Assembly (NCBI RefSeq): GCF_025809055.1
Contig: NZ_CP075529.1
Location: forward strand, 2,839,501-2,903,500
Length of the DNA: 64,000 nt
From: Devosia sp.
Lineage (GTDB): Bacteria > Pseudomonadota > Alphaproteobacteria > Rhizobiales > Devosiaceae
Direction of reading: 5' to 3'
The notes beneath the pieces were generated by a model. That model saw only the letters and a list, made by a program, of their open reading frames with translations. It was not told the origin of the DNA and ran no database searches. Below are positions 1 to 7,493 of the stretch, piece by piece. Numbering within the stretch: position 1 is the first letter of the stretch; each line of letters opens with the position of its first letter. The translations under genes and the position numbers were made by a program.

Positions 1-1
1 C

Positions 2-388
2 ATGACCGACCCGGCAACGGGGCAGGTCTATGCCATTGATCCGGCTACTGGCCAGCCCAGCCAGACGCTGCAGCCCTATCAGGCTCAGTCGAGCAATCCG
101 CCGATCCAGACCGGAACCATGGTCGATCCCGCGACCGGCCTGCCGATCGATGCCTCGGGCCAGGTGGTGCAATATGATGCCAATCAGGCGCCGATCGATC
201 CGGAAACCGGCCTGCCCATGGTGCTGGTCGTTGATCCGGCCACCGGCGAGCAGGTCTGGGTGCCCAGCGCTCCGGCGCAGCAGCAGACCACGACGTTTGC
301 GCCGCCGGCCGATTTCAGCCAGCAGCAGCCGGTCTATCAGGAACCGCAGTCCCAGCGCACGCTGATGGACCTGATCTTCGGCAATTAA
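2..388 (+). CDS. C-terminal part of a repeat-rich protein with DPATG motifs (possibly 5'-truncated)
   Basis: The reading frame is open to the left window edge, so the ATG at position 2 may be internal and the gene may begin outside. The visible 128 residues are rich in Pro, Gln, Thr and Asp and contain the motif D-P-[AE]-T-G five times (for example DPATGQVY, DPATGLP, DPETGLP, DPATGEQ). The protein ends in a short hydrophobic tail, RTLMDLIFGN. No catalytic motif is visible. Similar low-complexity tails ending in a small hydrophobic anchor occur in cell-envelope proteins of this bacterial group, but I cannot assign a family. The convergent neighbour is an L,D-transpeptidase, so a cell-wall role is possible but is only inference. 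Confidence 0.6.
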   Translation: MTDPATGQVYAIDPATGQPSQTLQPYQAQSSNPPIQTGTMVDPATGLPIDASGQVVQYDANQAPIDPETGLPMVLVVDPATGEQVWVPSAPAQQQTTTFAPPADFSQQQPVYQEPQSQRTLMDLIFGN

Positions 389-484
389 GGGCGCTCATCC
401 CCCTCATCCGTGAGGGGCGAGTGGGCGATGAAGCCGCAGGAAAGGTTCAGAGGCGAAACGCCCAGCACCGTTGAGCAAAAGAAT

Positions 485-511
485 AGCCCCCGGATCATTC
501 CGGGGGCTTTT
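485..511 (+). terminator. Bidirectional rho-independent terminator
   Basis: A perfect 9-bp stem AGCCCCCGG / CCGGGGGCT (485-493 and 500-508) has a 6-nt loop and runs into TTTT on the plus strand. On the minus strand a T-rich stretch (complement of 477-484) follows the same stem. It sits between two convergent genes and can serve both. Confidence 0.85.
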
Positions 512-543
512 GCTTGCGCAGATGTGTTCGGCTGGTTTTGCGG

Positions 544-1230
544 CTACAGCACCACGATCGGCGCGCCATTGGGCACGCGGTCATGCAGGTCGATGATGTC
601 GTGGAACAATAGGCGCACGCAGCCGCTGGACACGGCCTTGCCGATCGAGGCGACATCCATGGTGCCATGCACGCGATAGAGCGTGTCGCGATTGCCCTGA
701 TGGATGTAGAGCGCGCGGGCGCCCAGGGCGTTGAGCAGGCCCGGCGGCTGGCCACGGCGGTAGATTTCCAGTTCCGGCTGCCGCTCGATCATCTCGGCGG
801 GCGGCGTCCAGACCGGCCATTTGCGCTTATAGGCGATATGGCCCTTGCCGCTCCATTCAAACCCGGCGCGGCCCAGGCCCACGCCATAGCGCATGGCCCG
901 TCCATTGGGCATGGTCCAGTAGAGGAAGTAATTGGCGGTATCGACCACCACCGTGCCCTCCGGCTGGCCGGTGACATTGTCCACTTCCTGGCGCCAGAAC
1001 ATGGGCGGCATCATCGAAATGTCGGCGGCCGGCACAAAATAATCTTCGTTGGGCAGGGCCGCGTATTGCGCCAACACGTCCGGCGGCACGGCATTGCGTA
1101 CCGGCTCGGCGGGGTTGGTGATCGGGGTGGTGCCGGTGGTCGTGCATCCGGCAAGGGCGAGGGCGCCCATGCTGGCGAGGCCCGCCAGCAGGGCGCGGCG
1201 CGACAGGGTCGCGGCAGCGATATGAGACAT
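544..1230 (-). CDS. L,D-transpeptidase (YkuD/ErfK family), exported lipoprotein-like
   Basis: A 228-residue protein of the YkuD family, which makes 3-3 peptidoglycan crosslinks or attaches proteins to peptidoglycan in the periplasm. The N-terminus reads SRRALLAG followed by a hydrophobic stretch and LAGC, which combines a twin-arginine-like motif with a lipobox, so the mature protein is probably lipid-anchored at Cys28 or so. The catalytic signature is at the C-terminus: HGT at 188-190 and SSGCVRL with the nucleophile Cys204; the more usual SHGC histidine is Ser here. It converges on the DPATG-repeat gene and shares its terminator. The family call is firm; the crosslinking or anchoring substrate is not known. 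Confidence 0.88.
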   Translation of the reverse strand: MSHIAAATLSRRALLAGLASMGALALAGCTTTGTTPITNPAEPVRNAVPPDVLAQYAALPNEDYFVPAADISMMPPMFWRQEVDNVTGQPEGTVVVDTANYFLYWTMPNGRAMRYGVGLGRAGFEWSGKGHIAYKRKWPVWTPPAEMIERQPELEIYRRGQPPGLLNALGARALYIHQGNRDTLYRVHGTMDVASIGKAVSSGCVRLLFHDIIDLHDRVPNGAPIVVL

Positions 1231-1281
1231 GATGATCCTTCGGCCCCGTCGGGGCGCTGAGCAAAGAGGGTGGAGGCGTGC

Positions 1282-1620
1282 TCAGGCTGCCTTGGGTGGC
1301 CGCAGGGGTGTGCGGGCAGGCCAATGGGGATCGGCTGCGGGCTCGTGCCCATAGACCGGCCGGCATTCCGGCGCCGGGGGCAATTGCGGTGCGCTGACGC
1401 CAATGGCGTGATGCGGGCCGCAGGGCATGACGATCCCCGAGCCCAGGTCGATATTGCCGCGCTGCACCTGCACCACAACCGGTATGGCGACATTGTTTTC
1501 GTCGACATGGTTCAGCACCACGATCGGCGTCGACACATAGCGATGCGCATGCGCCAGACTGGTCCCGGCGAGGGACGCAAAGGCGAAAAGGATCGCAATG
1601 AGGGGCAGGAGGCGACGCAT
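1282..1620 (-). CDS. Small exported protein of unknown function
   Basis: 112 residues with a clear Sec signal peptide (MRRLLPLIAILFAFA..., likely cleaved after LAHA near residue 24). The mature part, about 88 residues, has two Cys (in VMPCGPH and PECRPV) that could form a disulfide bond, and a Pro-rich tail. I do not recognise a family. It lies in the same direction as the transpeptidase, 51 bp upstream of its start, so co-transcription is possible. Confidence is moderate because the gene is short, but signal peptide and codon pattern favour a real gene. Confidence 0.6.
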   Translation of the reverse strand: MRRLLPLIAILFAFASLAGTSLAHAHRYVSTPIVVLNHVDENNVAIPVVVQVQRGNIDLGSGIVMPCGPHHAIGVSAPQLPPAPECRPVYGHEPAADPHWPARTPLRPPKAA

Positions 1621-1670
1621 GCCAATCTGTTAGGACAGCAAATGCGGCAGCAAAGCGGCAGGCCTGGACT

Positions 1671-2423
1671 TCATCCCGCCGAACCGGGCTTCTGCCAGCT
1701 CATCAGCTCGCGACCGTGTGCTTTCAGCCACGCCCGGCCGCGTTCCATATCCGGCAAGGTCCGGCGCACCACTGCCCAGAAGGCATCGGAATGGTTCATC
1801 TCGATGAGATGGGCCACTTCATGGGCGGCCACATAATCCAGTACATGCGCAGGCGCCAGGATCAACCGCCAATTGTAGTTGATGGTGCCTGTGCTCGAAC
1901 AGGACCCCCAGCGGCTCGACTGGCTGCGCAGCCGCACCTGGCGCACGCTGACCCCGAGGCGCGTCGCGTGGTGGATGCTGCGCTGTTCGAGATCGGCCTG
2001 GGCTTGGCTCGTGAGCCAGTCATAGAGGCGCCGCTGCTGATGTTCGGGCGCGCCCGGCACCGCGATGAACGGGCCGTTCTCATCGTCACCCGTCTCCACC
2101 CGTCCGCGCACGCGCCCGGTGGCGCGGACCCGATGCGGAACGCCGCGCAGCGGGACAATGCCGTCGACCGCCAGGTGTTGGGCGCGACTGGCGCGCGGCA
2201 ATCGCGCCGCCAGCCAGTGTCTGTGCTTGTGAAGAAACGCCTCCGCATCGCTCCAGCGCGCCTGGCTGGGCAAGGTCAGCAGGGGCCCGGTGGCGGGCAG
2301 CGACAGGCGGAGCGAGCGGGCCCGGGCGCTGACCTTGACGCGGATGTCCACCTCCACGCCATCGAGCTCGATGCGCGTGGACTTGGGGATCGGGGCCGGG
2401 CGCTGGCGCAGGAAGGAAAGCAT
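1671..2423 (-). CDS. YgjP-like zinc metallopeptidase (DUF45, COG1451)
   Basis: 250 residues. The C-terminal half carries HEVAH at 201-205 with a third likely zinc ligand His211 in the context HEVAHLIEMNHSDAFW, which is the signature of the YgjP/SprT-like M48-type family. The N-terminal half is the usual beta-rich, Arg-rich region (VKVSARARSLRLSL). Members are predicted cytoplasmic metal-dependent hydrolases with poorly known substrates. Length fits the family. It stands alone on the minus strand, 50 bp beyond the small exported protein and 67 bp before the acetyltransferase gene. Confidence 0.85.
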   Translation of the reverse strand: MLSFLRQRPAPIPKSTRIELDGVEVDIRVKVSARARSLRLSLPATGPLLTLPSQARWSDAEAFLHKHRHWLAARLPRASRAQHLAVDGIVPLRGVPHRVRATGRVRGRVETGDDENGPFIAVPGAPEHQQRRLYDWLTSQAQADLEQRSIHHATRLGVSVRQVRLRSQSSRWGSCSSTGTINYNWRLILAPAHVLDYVAAHEVAHLIEMNHSDAFWAVVRRTLPDMERGRAWLKAHGRELMSWQKPGSAG

Positions 2424-2490
2424 GGAAAGCCGGTCAGAATCGATGGATCGAGTGTAGCCGATCCTGGCTGGCCTGTGATGTCACAGCAGT

Positions 2491-3147
2491 TCACCCGCGC
2501 GGCGTCGCGAGCCGGGTCAATTGCGCACCATCGGCGCCGAAGTTGGCTGGGTCCAGCCAGCGTTCGTATTCGGCCCGCAGGTCCGGCCATTCCGTGTCCA
2601 GGATCGAGAACCAGGCGGTGTCCCGGTTTTCGCCCTTGATGATCATGTCCTGGCGGAACACGCCCTCGAAGCGAAAGCCGAACCGGGTCGCGGCGGCTTT
2701 GGAGGGTTCATTGCGATTGTTGCATTTCCATTCGAAGCGCCGATAGCCAAGATCCTCGAACGCATGACGGGCGAACAGGAACAGGGCTTCCGTCGCCAGC
2801 CGCGACCGCGCCATGGGCAGGCCCCAATAGACCCCGCCGATCTCGATCGAACCATGCTCGGGGCGGATGCGCATCCAGCCCTGCTGGCCCAGGGCCTTGC
2901 CGCTGGCCTTGTCGATGATGGCCACATAACGGTCCGGCCCGGCATTGGTCTCGGCGATTCGCTGTTCCATGGCAGCGAGGCTGGATGGTGCCTCGCTTAA
3001 CAACCAGCGATAGCGCTCGGCGCCACCTGCCATGGTGGATACGGCGAAAAGATCGGCGGCGTGGCGCCTGTCCAGGGGTTCGAGACGCACATAGCGTCCT
3101 TCGAGCACGACGCGGTCCGGGGCGGCGCGGGCAGGTTCTGGTGTCAT
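2491..3147 (-). CDS. GNAT-family N-acetyltransferase (RimJ/RimL-like)
   Basis: 218 residues of the acetyltransferase_3 type: an N-terminal VRLEPLDRRHAADLF strand-helix start, the acetyl-CoA-binding centre around GVYWGLPMARSRLATEA, and the FRWEK-type element seen here as YRRFEWKCNNRNEPSKAAATR. Enzymes of this group acetylate ribosomal proteins, amino acids or small amines; the acceptor here is unknown. The start codon overlaps the stop of the upstream epimerase gene by four bases (ATGA), so the two are translationally coupled. Confidence 0.85.
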   Translation of the reverse strand: MTPEPARAAPDRVVLEGRYVRLEPLDRRHAADLFAVSTMAGGAERYRWLLSEAPSSLAAMEQRIAETNAGPDRYVAIIDKASGKALGQQGWMRIRPEHGSIEIGGVYWGLPMARSRLATEALFLFARHAFEDLGYRRFEWKCNNRNEPSKAAATRFGFRFEGVFRQDMIIKGENRDTAWFSILDTEWPDLRAEYERWLDPANFGADGAQLTRLATPRG

Positions 3148-4004
3148 CGTTCACTCGCAAGGATTGCAGCGAGGCCTTCTCGGTAAGTGGGGTAGAGCAG
3201 GTCCAGTCCCACGGCTCGCTTGATGGCGGCGTTGGACACGCGCTTGTTGTCCGAATAGAAACTGCGCTGCATCGGGGTAAAATCGGCCTGCTCGAAGGCA
3301 ATGGCGGGCGGCGGTTCGGTGCCGATGAGGCCGGCAGCGTGGCTGACGACGTCCTGCGGGGGCGCCGGCTCGTCATCGGCGAGATTAAAGATGCCGGCCA
3401 GCTTCTGCTCCGCCGCAAGGCCGGTCACCCGCCCGATATCGTCGACATGGATGCGGTTGAACACCTGGCCGGGCTTGATCACCCGCCGCGCCGTGCCATC
3501 GGCCAGCTTGTCGAATGCGGAGCGGCCCGGGCCATAGATGCCGGCGAGGCGCAGGATCAGCAGCGGCACGCCGCGCGCCCTGGCATAGTCCTGCCATTCG
3601 GCCTCGGCCCTGACCCGCTGGCGCGAGCGCTCATTGCGCGGCTCGAGCGGCGCGGATTCGTCAATCCAGCCGCCATCGTGATCGCCATAGACCCCGACGG
3701 TCGAATAATAGCAGAGCCATTCGAGGTCCGGATTGGCATCGAGGTCCGGTCTGTGGTGCCGCAAGGCCGGGTCGCCGGATGCGTCGGGGGCGATCGAGGC
3801 CACCACATGGGAAAGCCCGTTCCTCAAGGCCGCGCCGACCGCTTCCGCCGGTGCGGCGCCATCGAAATGGAGCATGGGCACATCGCCCTCCAGCGTTGAC
3901 GTGCCCCGCGTGGTGCCGGTGACATGAGGACGCGGTGTGCGGCCCGAGAGAAACTGCGCGCTGGCCTTTGCCGAATAGCCCAGCCCGAAGAAAAGGATGC
4001 GCAT
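3144..4004 (-). CDS. NAD(P)-dependent extended SDR / sugar-nucleotide-epimerase-like protein
   Basis: 286 residues. The N-terminal dinucleotide-binding motif MRILFFGLGYSAKA starts directly at the first strand, and YYSTVGVYGDHDG matches the active-site region of the extended SDR family (YeeZ-like). Typical members bind NAD(P) and lack a defined substrate. It sits between the acetyltransferase gene (4-base overlap) and fzlA (2-base gap), so the three genes form one minus-strand operon with fzlA first. An SDR of this type beside fzlA is a common alphaproteobacterial arrangement, but its link to cell division is not established. Confidence 0.8.
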   Translation of the reverse strand: MRILFFGLGYSAKASAQFLSGRTPRPHVTGTTRGTSTLEGDVPMLHFDGAAPAEAVGAALRNGLSHVVASIAPDASGDPALRHHRPDLDANPDLEWLCYYSTVGVYGDHDGGWIDESAPLEPRNERSRQRVRAEAEWQDYARARGVPLLILRLAGIYGPGRSAFDKLADGTARRVIKPGQVFNRIHVDDIGRVTGLAAEQKLAGIFNLADDEPAPPQDVVSHAAGLIGTEPPPAIAFEQADFTPMQRSFYSDNKRVSNAAIKRAVGLDLLYPTYREGLAAILASER

Positions 4005-4006
4005 GC

Positions 4007-4684
4007 TCAGAAATCGAGATCGGCATAGCCCTTGGACGGGGGCATGGCGACCACCCGGTCATTGAGCAGTGTGCGGAAAGCCGGGCGCGACTTGAGGCGC
4101 GAATACCAGTCGCGCACCTCATTGGCCTTGGCCCAATCGAGATCGCCCATATAGTCGAGCGTCGACAAATGCGCGGCCAGGGCAAAATCAGCCAGGCTCA
4201 TCTCGTCTCCGCCTAGCCAGTTGCGGCTGGCCAGGAGCCAGTTGAAATAGAGCATGTGTTCGGTGAGGTTGGTCTTGGCCGCGCGCAGCACCGAGGGCTC
4301 GGGGGTCGCGCCGCGCTGGTCGCGCTTGGCGATCTTTTCCTCGATGAGATAGCGCGTGACCTCGTCATTGAGCTTGAACAGCACCCACTCGACCAGGCGC
4401 CACATCTCGGCGCGGGCGTGGGGATCGCCCGGCATCAGGCTGCCGCCGTCGGCCGGGACATAAAAATCCTCGACGGCATGGATGACTGCGAGGATGCCGA
4501 TGGCGGGCGTTTCGCTTTCGCCAAACAGAATGGGCAGCGTCGCCGCAGGATTGAGCTCCAGCAACTGCTCGTCCCGCAGCCAGGGGCGCATTTCCTCGAG
4601 ATCCAGCGGCACACCATATTCGGCGCAGATCAGCCGGATGAGGCGGGAGGATGGATCGAGAGGGTAGTGCACGAGGCTCGGCAT
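4007..4684 (-). CDS. fzlA: FzlA-like FtsZ-binding protein (GST fold)
   Basis: 225 residues from the chosen ATG at 4684; an alternative ATG at 4711 adds nine residues. The protein opens with MPSLVHYPLDPSSRLIRL, a GST N-domain in which the usual catalytic residue is not obvious, and ends with DRVVAMPPSKGYADLDF. That conserved C-terminal tail is characteristic of FzlA, which binds FtsZ filaments and promotes constriction in alphaproteobacteria such as Caulobacter. The neighbour across the divergent promoter is uppP, a lipid-carrier gene needed for wall synthesis, which is consistent. It could still be a plain glutathione S-transferase, but the tail makes FzlA the better call. Confidence 0.75.
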   Translation of the reverse strand: MPSLVHYPLDPSSRLIRLICAEYGVPLDLEEMRPWLRDEQLLELNPAATLPILFGESETPAIGILAVIHAVEDFYVPADGGSLMPGDPHARAEMWRLVEWVLFKLNDEVTRYLIEEKIAKRDQRGATPEPSVLRAAKTNLTEHMLYFNWLLASRNWLGGDEMSLADFALAAHLSTLDYMGDLDWAKANEVRDWYSRLKSRPAFRTLLNDRVVAMPPSKGYADLDF

Positions 4685-4795
4685 GGGACGCCCTAATTGC
4701 TTGGTGGCCATCCCGCCGTCCCCGCCTTGGCGCCTGTTGCGAACAGGACTAAGAGGTTTGGCAAAATCAGGCCCGAAAACGAGTTAGGGGATCAC

Positions 4796-5608
4796 ATGAA
4801 CGGCGATCAAGGTCTTTTTGTGCCGCTGGTGCTGGGAATTCTCGAAGGGCTTACTGAATTCCTTCCGGTCAGTTCCACCGGGCACCTGCTGCTTGCGGGA
4901 CATTTCTTCGGCCTCAGCCAGCCGGCGACCTTCATCGTTCTCATCCAGCTCGGCGCTATTCTGGCCGTGGTCACGGTCTATTTCGCCAAACTGGGCATGC
5001 TGATCCGCGATGCCCTGACCGGCAAGGCCTATGCCTGGCACTTTGCCCTGGCGGTCATCCTGGCCTGCCTGCCTGCAGTGGTGGTGGGGGTGCTGGCCCG
5101 CGAATACATCCAGCAGGTGCTCTATGAGACGCCGCTGGTGATCTGCATTTCGCTGCTGGTCGGTGGCGTGGTTTTGCTGCTCGTCGACGCCATGCCCAAG
5201 AAGGTTCTTTATGACGACATCTACCGGTTCCCCTGGCACCTGGCGCTGATCGTCGGCCTGTTCCAGATGCTGAGCCTGGTGCCGGGCGTGTCGCGCTCGG
5301 GCTCGACCGTGGTGGGCGCCATGCTGTTCGGGGCGTCCAAGCGCGCGGCGGCCGAGTTCACCTTCTTCATCGCCCTGCCGATCATGGTCGGCGCCTTTGG
5401 CTATGACCTCTACAAGAGCCGCGAGCTGATCGACCTGAGCCTGGGGCTCAACATCGCCATCGGCTTTGCCGCCTCATTCGTCGTGGGGGCGCTCGTGGTC
5501 AAGTATCTGCTTGATTTCGTCACGCGGCACGGCTTCGCGCCCTTCGCCTGGTGGCGCATTCTGGTCGGCGGTGCTGGCCTCGTGGCGATCCTGGCCTTCG
5601 GCTTTTAG
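4796..5608 (+). CDS. uppP: Undecaprenyl-diphosphatase (BacA/UppP)
   Basis: 270 residues, an integral membrane enzyme that dephosphorylates undecaprenyl diphosphate to recycle the carrier lipid for peptidoglycan and envelope glycans. Both signature blocks are present: EGLTEFLPVSSTGHLLL near residues 15-31 and PGVSRSGST near 163-171. The ATG at 4796 follows AGGGG with suitable spacing and gives the normal N-terminus; a longer frame reaching 4697 has no such support. Eight or so hydrophobic segments fit the family. Its stop overlaps that of convergent lolA. Confidence 0.95.
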   Translation: MNGDQGLFVPLVLGILEGLTEFLPVSSTGHLLLAGHFFGLSQPATFIVLIQLGAILAVVTVYFAKLGMLIRDALTGKAYAWHFALAVILACLPAVVVGVLAREYIQQVLYETPLVICISLLVGGVVLLLVDAMPKKVLYDDIYRFPWHLALIVGLFQMLSLVPGVSRSGSTVVGAMLFGASKRAAAEFTFFIALPIMVGAFGYDLYKSRELIDLSLGLNIAIGFAASFVVGALVVKYLLDFVTRHGFAPFAWWRILVGGAGLVAILAFGF

Positions 5609-6234
5609 GTGCCCGGCTCCTTGCCGCGATAGGTGGCGGGAATAGAGAAGAAGGAGCGCGGAATTTCCACGCCCTTCTGCACGTCATAGAGCGAGAAGGT
5701 CAGTTCGGCGCCCGATGGCTCGACCAGCGTCCACTGGGCCAGATCCTTGGTCTCGGTATCGAAGATCAGCGAGACCTGCACGGTGCCGGCCACGGTTTCG
5801 TCGATGACGGTGACGCTGATATAGCCGTCGCTCAGGGTGACATCGACGACATTGGCATTGAGCAGATTGATCTGGCTGCCCAGGAACTGGCGCAGCGGGA
5901 TCGAATCCTGCGGATAGGCGTAATAGGTCTCTTCGCGACGATCGAGCACGTAGAACCCATTGCCGATCGAGACGATTTCCTCGCGGCTGGGCGGGGCATA
6001 GCGGAAGGCGATCTTGTCGGGGCGCTGCAGGAAGAAGGTCCCCTCGGTGCGTCCGCCATTGGTGTCGATCTGCAGGAACCGCCCGACCATGGTCGAGATG
6101 GCCGAATTATGCACGTTGATCTCGTTGATGAGCTGCTGTTCTTCGGCACTGAGGGCGCGGCCCTGCCCGAGGGCGGGCACGAAGGTGGACAGGCCAGCAG
6201 CAATACCGAGCAACAGGGCTTGACGTCGAATCAT
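5605..6234 (-). CDS. lolA: Outer-membrane lipoprotein carrier protein LolA
   Basis: 209 residues with a signal peptide (MIRRQALLLGIAAGLSTFV, cleavage near ALGQ). The mature part follows the LolA pattern: NSAISTMVGRFLQID, then GGRTEGTFFLQRPDKIAFRYAPP and a DRREETYYAYPQDSIPLRQFLG block. LolA carries outer-membrane lipoproteins across the periplasm from LolCDE to LolB. The last bases overlap those of uppP tail to tail by four bases. No LolB is visible nearby. Confidence 0.85.
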   Translation of the reverse strand: MIRRQALLLGIAAGLSTFVPALGQGRALSAEEQQLINEINVHNSAISTMVGRFLQIDTNGGRTEGTFFLQRPDKIAFRYAPPSREEIVSIGNGFYVLDRREETYYAYPQDSIPLRQFLGSQINLLNANVVDVTLSDGYISVTVIDETVAGTVQVSLIFDTETKDLAQWTLVEPSGAELTFSLYDVQKGVEIPRSFFSIPATYRGKEPGT

Positions 6235-6312
6235 CGTCAGGTGTTCCTTGCGAAAGGGTGGTTCAACTCTACTCTAGTGAGCAATTGCGGCAACAGCTGG
6301 AAAGTTCCATTC

Positions 6313-6654
6313 TCACCGCGGCTCGTCCTTCGCCCGCGCCTTCCTGCCACGCGCAATTTCAGTGTCGAGAGCCTCGAGCCGCACGGGCCAGAACACGCGG
6401 AACCGCTCCAGCCAGTCGTCAATGCCCCTGAGCGGGCTGGTATCGAGCCGATAGATGCGGCGCGTGCCTTCCGGGCGCACCTGGGCAAAGCCATTGTCGC
6501 GCAACACCTTGAGGTGCTGGCTGACCCCGGCCTGTGAAATGCCGAATTCTGCTCCGATGACCGCGACTACATCACCGGAGGCCAGCTCGCGCTCGCTCAA
6601 AAGTTCGAGAATGCGGCGGCGCACAGGGTCGCCGAGGACGTCGAAGGCGTGCAT
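6313..6654 (-). CDS. ArsR-family transcriptional regulator
   Basis: 113 residues from the ATG at 6654; frames running further upstream belong to the overlapping partner gene. It is a compact winged-helix repressor: LGDPVRRRILELLSERE, the helix-turn-helix FGISQAGVSQHLKVLRDNG, and the wing EGTRRIYRLD. It has no Cys pair for metal sensing, which fits the SdpR/YgaV-like subgroup that is often paired with an SRPBCC (AHSA1) protein. Its start overlaps the stop of that partner by one base (TGATG), so translation is coupled. Confidence 0.9.
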   Translation of the reverse strand: MHAFDVLGDPVRRRILELLSERELASGDVVAVIGAEFGISQAGVSQHLKVLRDNGFAQVRPEGTRRIYRLDTSPLRGIDDWLERFRVFWPVRLEALDTEIARGRKARAKDEPR

Positions 6655-7301
6655 CAGCTCTCCTGTGGCGGTTCGCCCGAATAGAAGCGCCGCGTGGCTT
6701 CGGCGGCTCGCCGGGCCTGCTCGGGCTCGTCGCCGCCATCGATGGAGGCGCGGCCCCAATCGGCGCTGGCCGCCCGCACCAGTTCCTTGGCTTCCTCTGA
6801 CGTCTCCCAGCCATTGAGCCCCTCGGCCCGGACGTCGTCTTCCGGACGTTTCAGATGTTCGGCCAACCCCAGCAGCCCCAGTTCCCAGCCGACCCCGCCG
6901 GCGCCGGCGCCATACTGGTCCCAATGCGGATTGGGATGCGGGGCGATGTGATGGACGGCAAGCCGCGTCTCGTCACCTTTGGGTTCGAGGTAAACCTCGA
7001 TCCAGCTCACATGGCCCATGAATTCCCAGGTGCCGGCGAAATAGCGCGGCGCTTCGCATGCCGTGATCGTGCCCGAGGCATTGCCTTCAACGGCGTATCG
7101 ACCACCCAGCGCGAGGTCGCCCGAGACGGGCGCGAACCAGCGCTTGATGCGCTCGGGCCGGGTGACCGCCTCCCACAGATCGGCAATATCGGTGTTGTAG
7201 GTTCGCGAGGCGATGACGGCCTTGGCAGACTGGCCGTCCTTTTCCACATTGCGCACCTCGCGCTGCGTTGCGCCGAGATGGTCTGCGATATCGAAAGCCA
7301 T
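6654..7301 (-). CDS. SRPBCC/AHSA1-domain protein paired with ArsR
   Basis: 215 residues. The AHSA1 (activator of Hsp90 ATPase-like) START-type fold is recognisable in IADLWEAVTRPERIKRWFAPVSGDLALGGRY and in the C-terminal WELGLLGLAEHL region. These proteins bind small hydrophobic ligands. The gene lies upstream of, and is coupled to, the arsR gene, the reverse of the more usual regulator-first order. The promoter region holds a perfect inverted repeat overlapping the ribosome binding site, which suggests autorepression by the ArsR partner. Confidence 0.8.
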   Translation of the reverse strand: MAFDIADHLGATQREVRNVEKDGQSAKAVIASRTYNTDIADLWEAVTRPERIKRWFAPVSGDLALGGRYAVEGNASGTITACEAPRYFAGTWEFMGHVSWIEVYLEPKGDETRLAVHHIAPHPNPHWDQYGAGAGGVGWELGLLGLAEHLKRPEDDVRAEGLNGWETSEEAKELVRAASADWGRASIDGGDEPEQARRAAEATRRFYSGEPPQES

Positions 7302-7306
7302 GGCTC

Positions 7307-7340
7307 ACTCCTTATTTCGTATTTCACTTATATAAGGAGT
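7307..7340 (-). promoter_or_regulatory. Inverted repeat over the ribosome binding site of the SRPBCC-arsR operon
   Basis: Perfect 9-bp arms ACTCCTTAT (7307-7315) and ATAAGGAGT (7332-7340) with a 16-bp AT-rich centre. On the coding (minus) strand the arm nearest the gene is ATAAGGAGT, which is itself the Shine-Dalgarno sequence six bases before the ATG at 7301. It could be an ArsR operator, an RNA hairpin hiding the ribosome binding site, or both. Confidence 0.6.
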
Positions 7341-7442
7341 GGCTGATATTGTAAAGGCGCCGGAATCGTCACCGCCCGGCGTTGTAAACGGGGGTCGCCG
7401 CTTGCGCGGGAATGACACGGGGGTAGGGCAGGCCAGCCTGGT

Positions 7443-7468
7443 AAAAGGCCCCCCCTTGCGGCGGGGCC
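7443..7468 (-). terminator. Probable terminator after ftsK
   Basis: Read on the minus strand, a GC stem GGCCCC / GGGGCC (7463-7468 and 7447-7452) is followed by TTTT (complement of 7443-7446). It lies 26 bp past the ftsK stop. Confidence 0.6.
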
Positions 7469-7493
7469 AATACGTGTTCAGCCCTGAAAGCGA

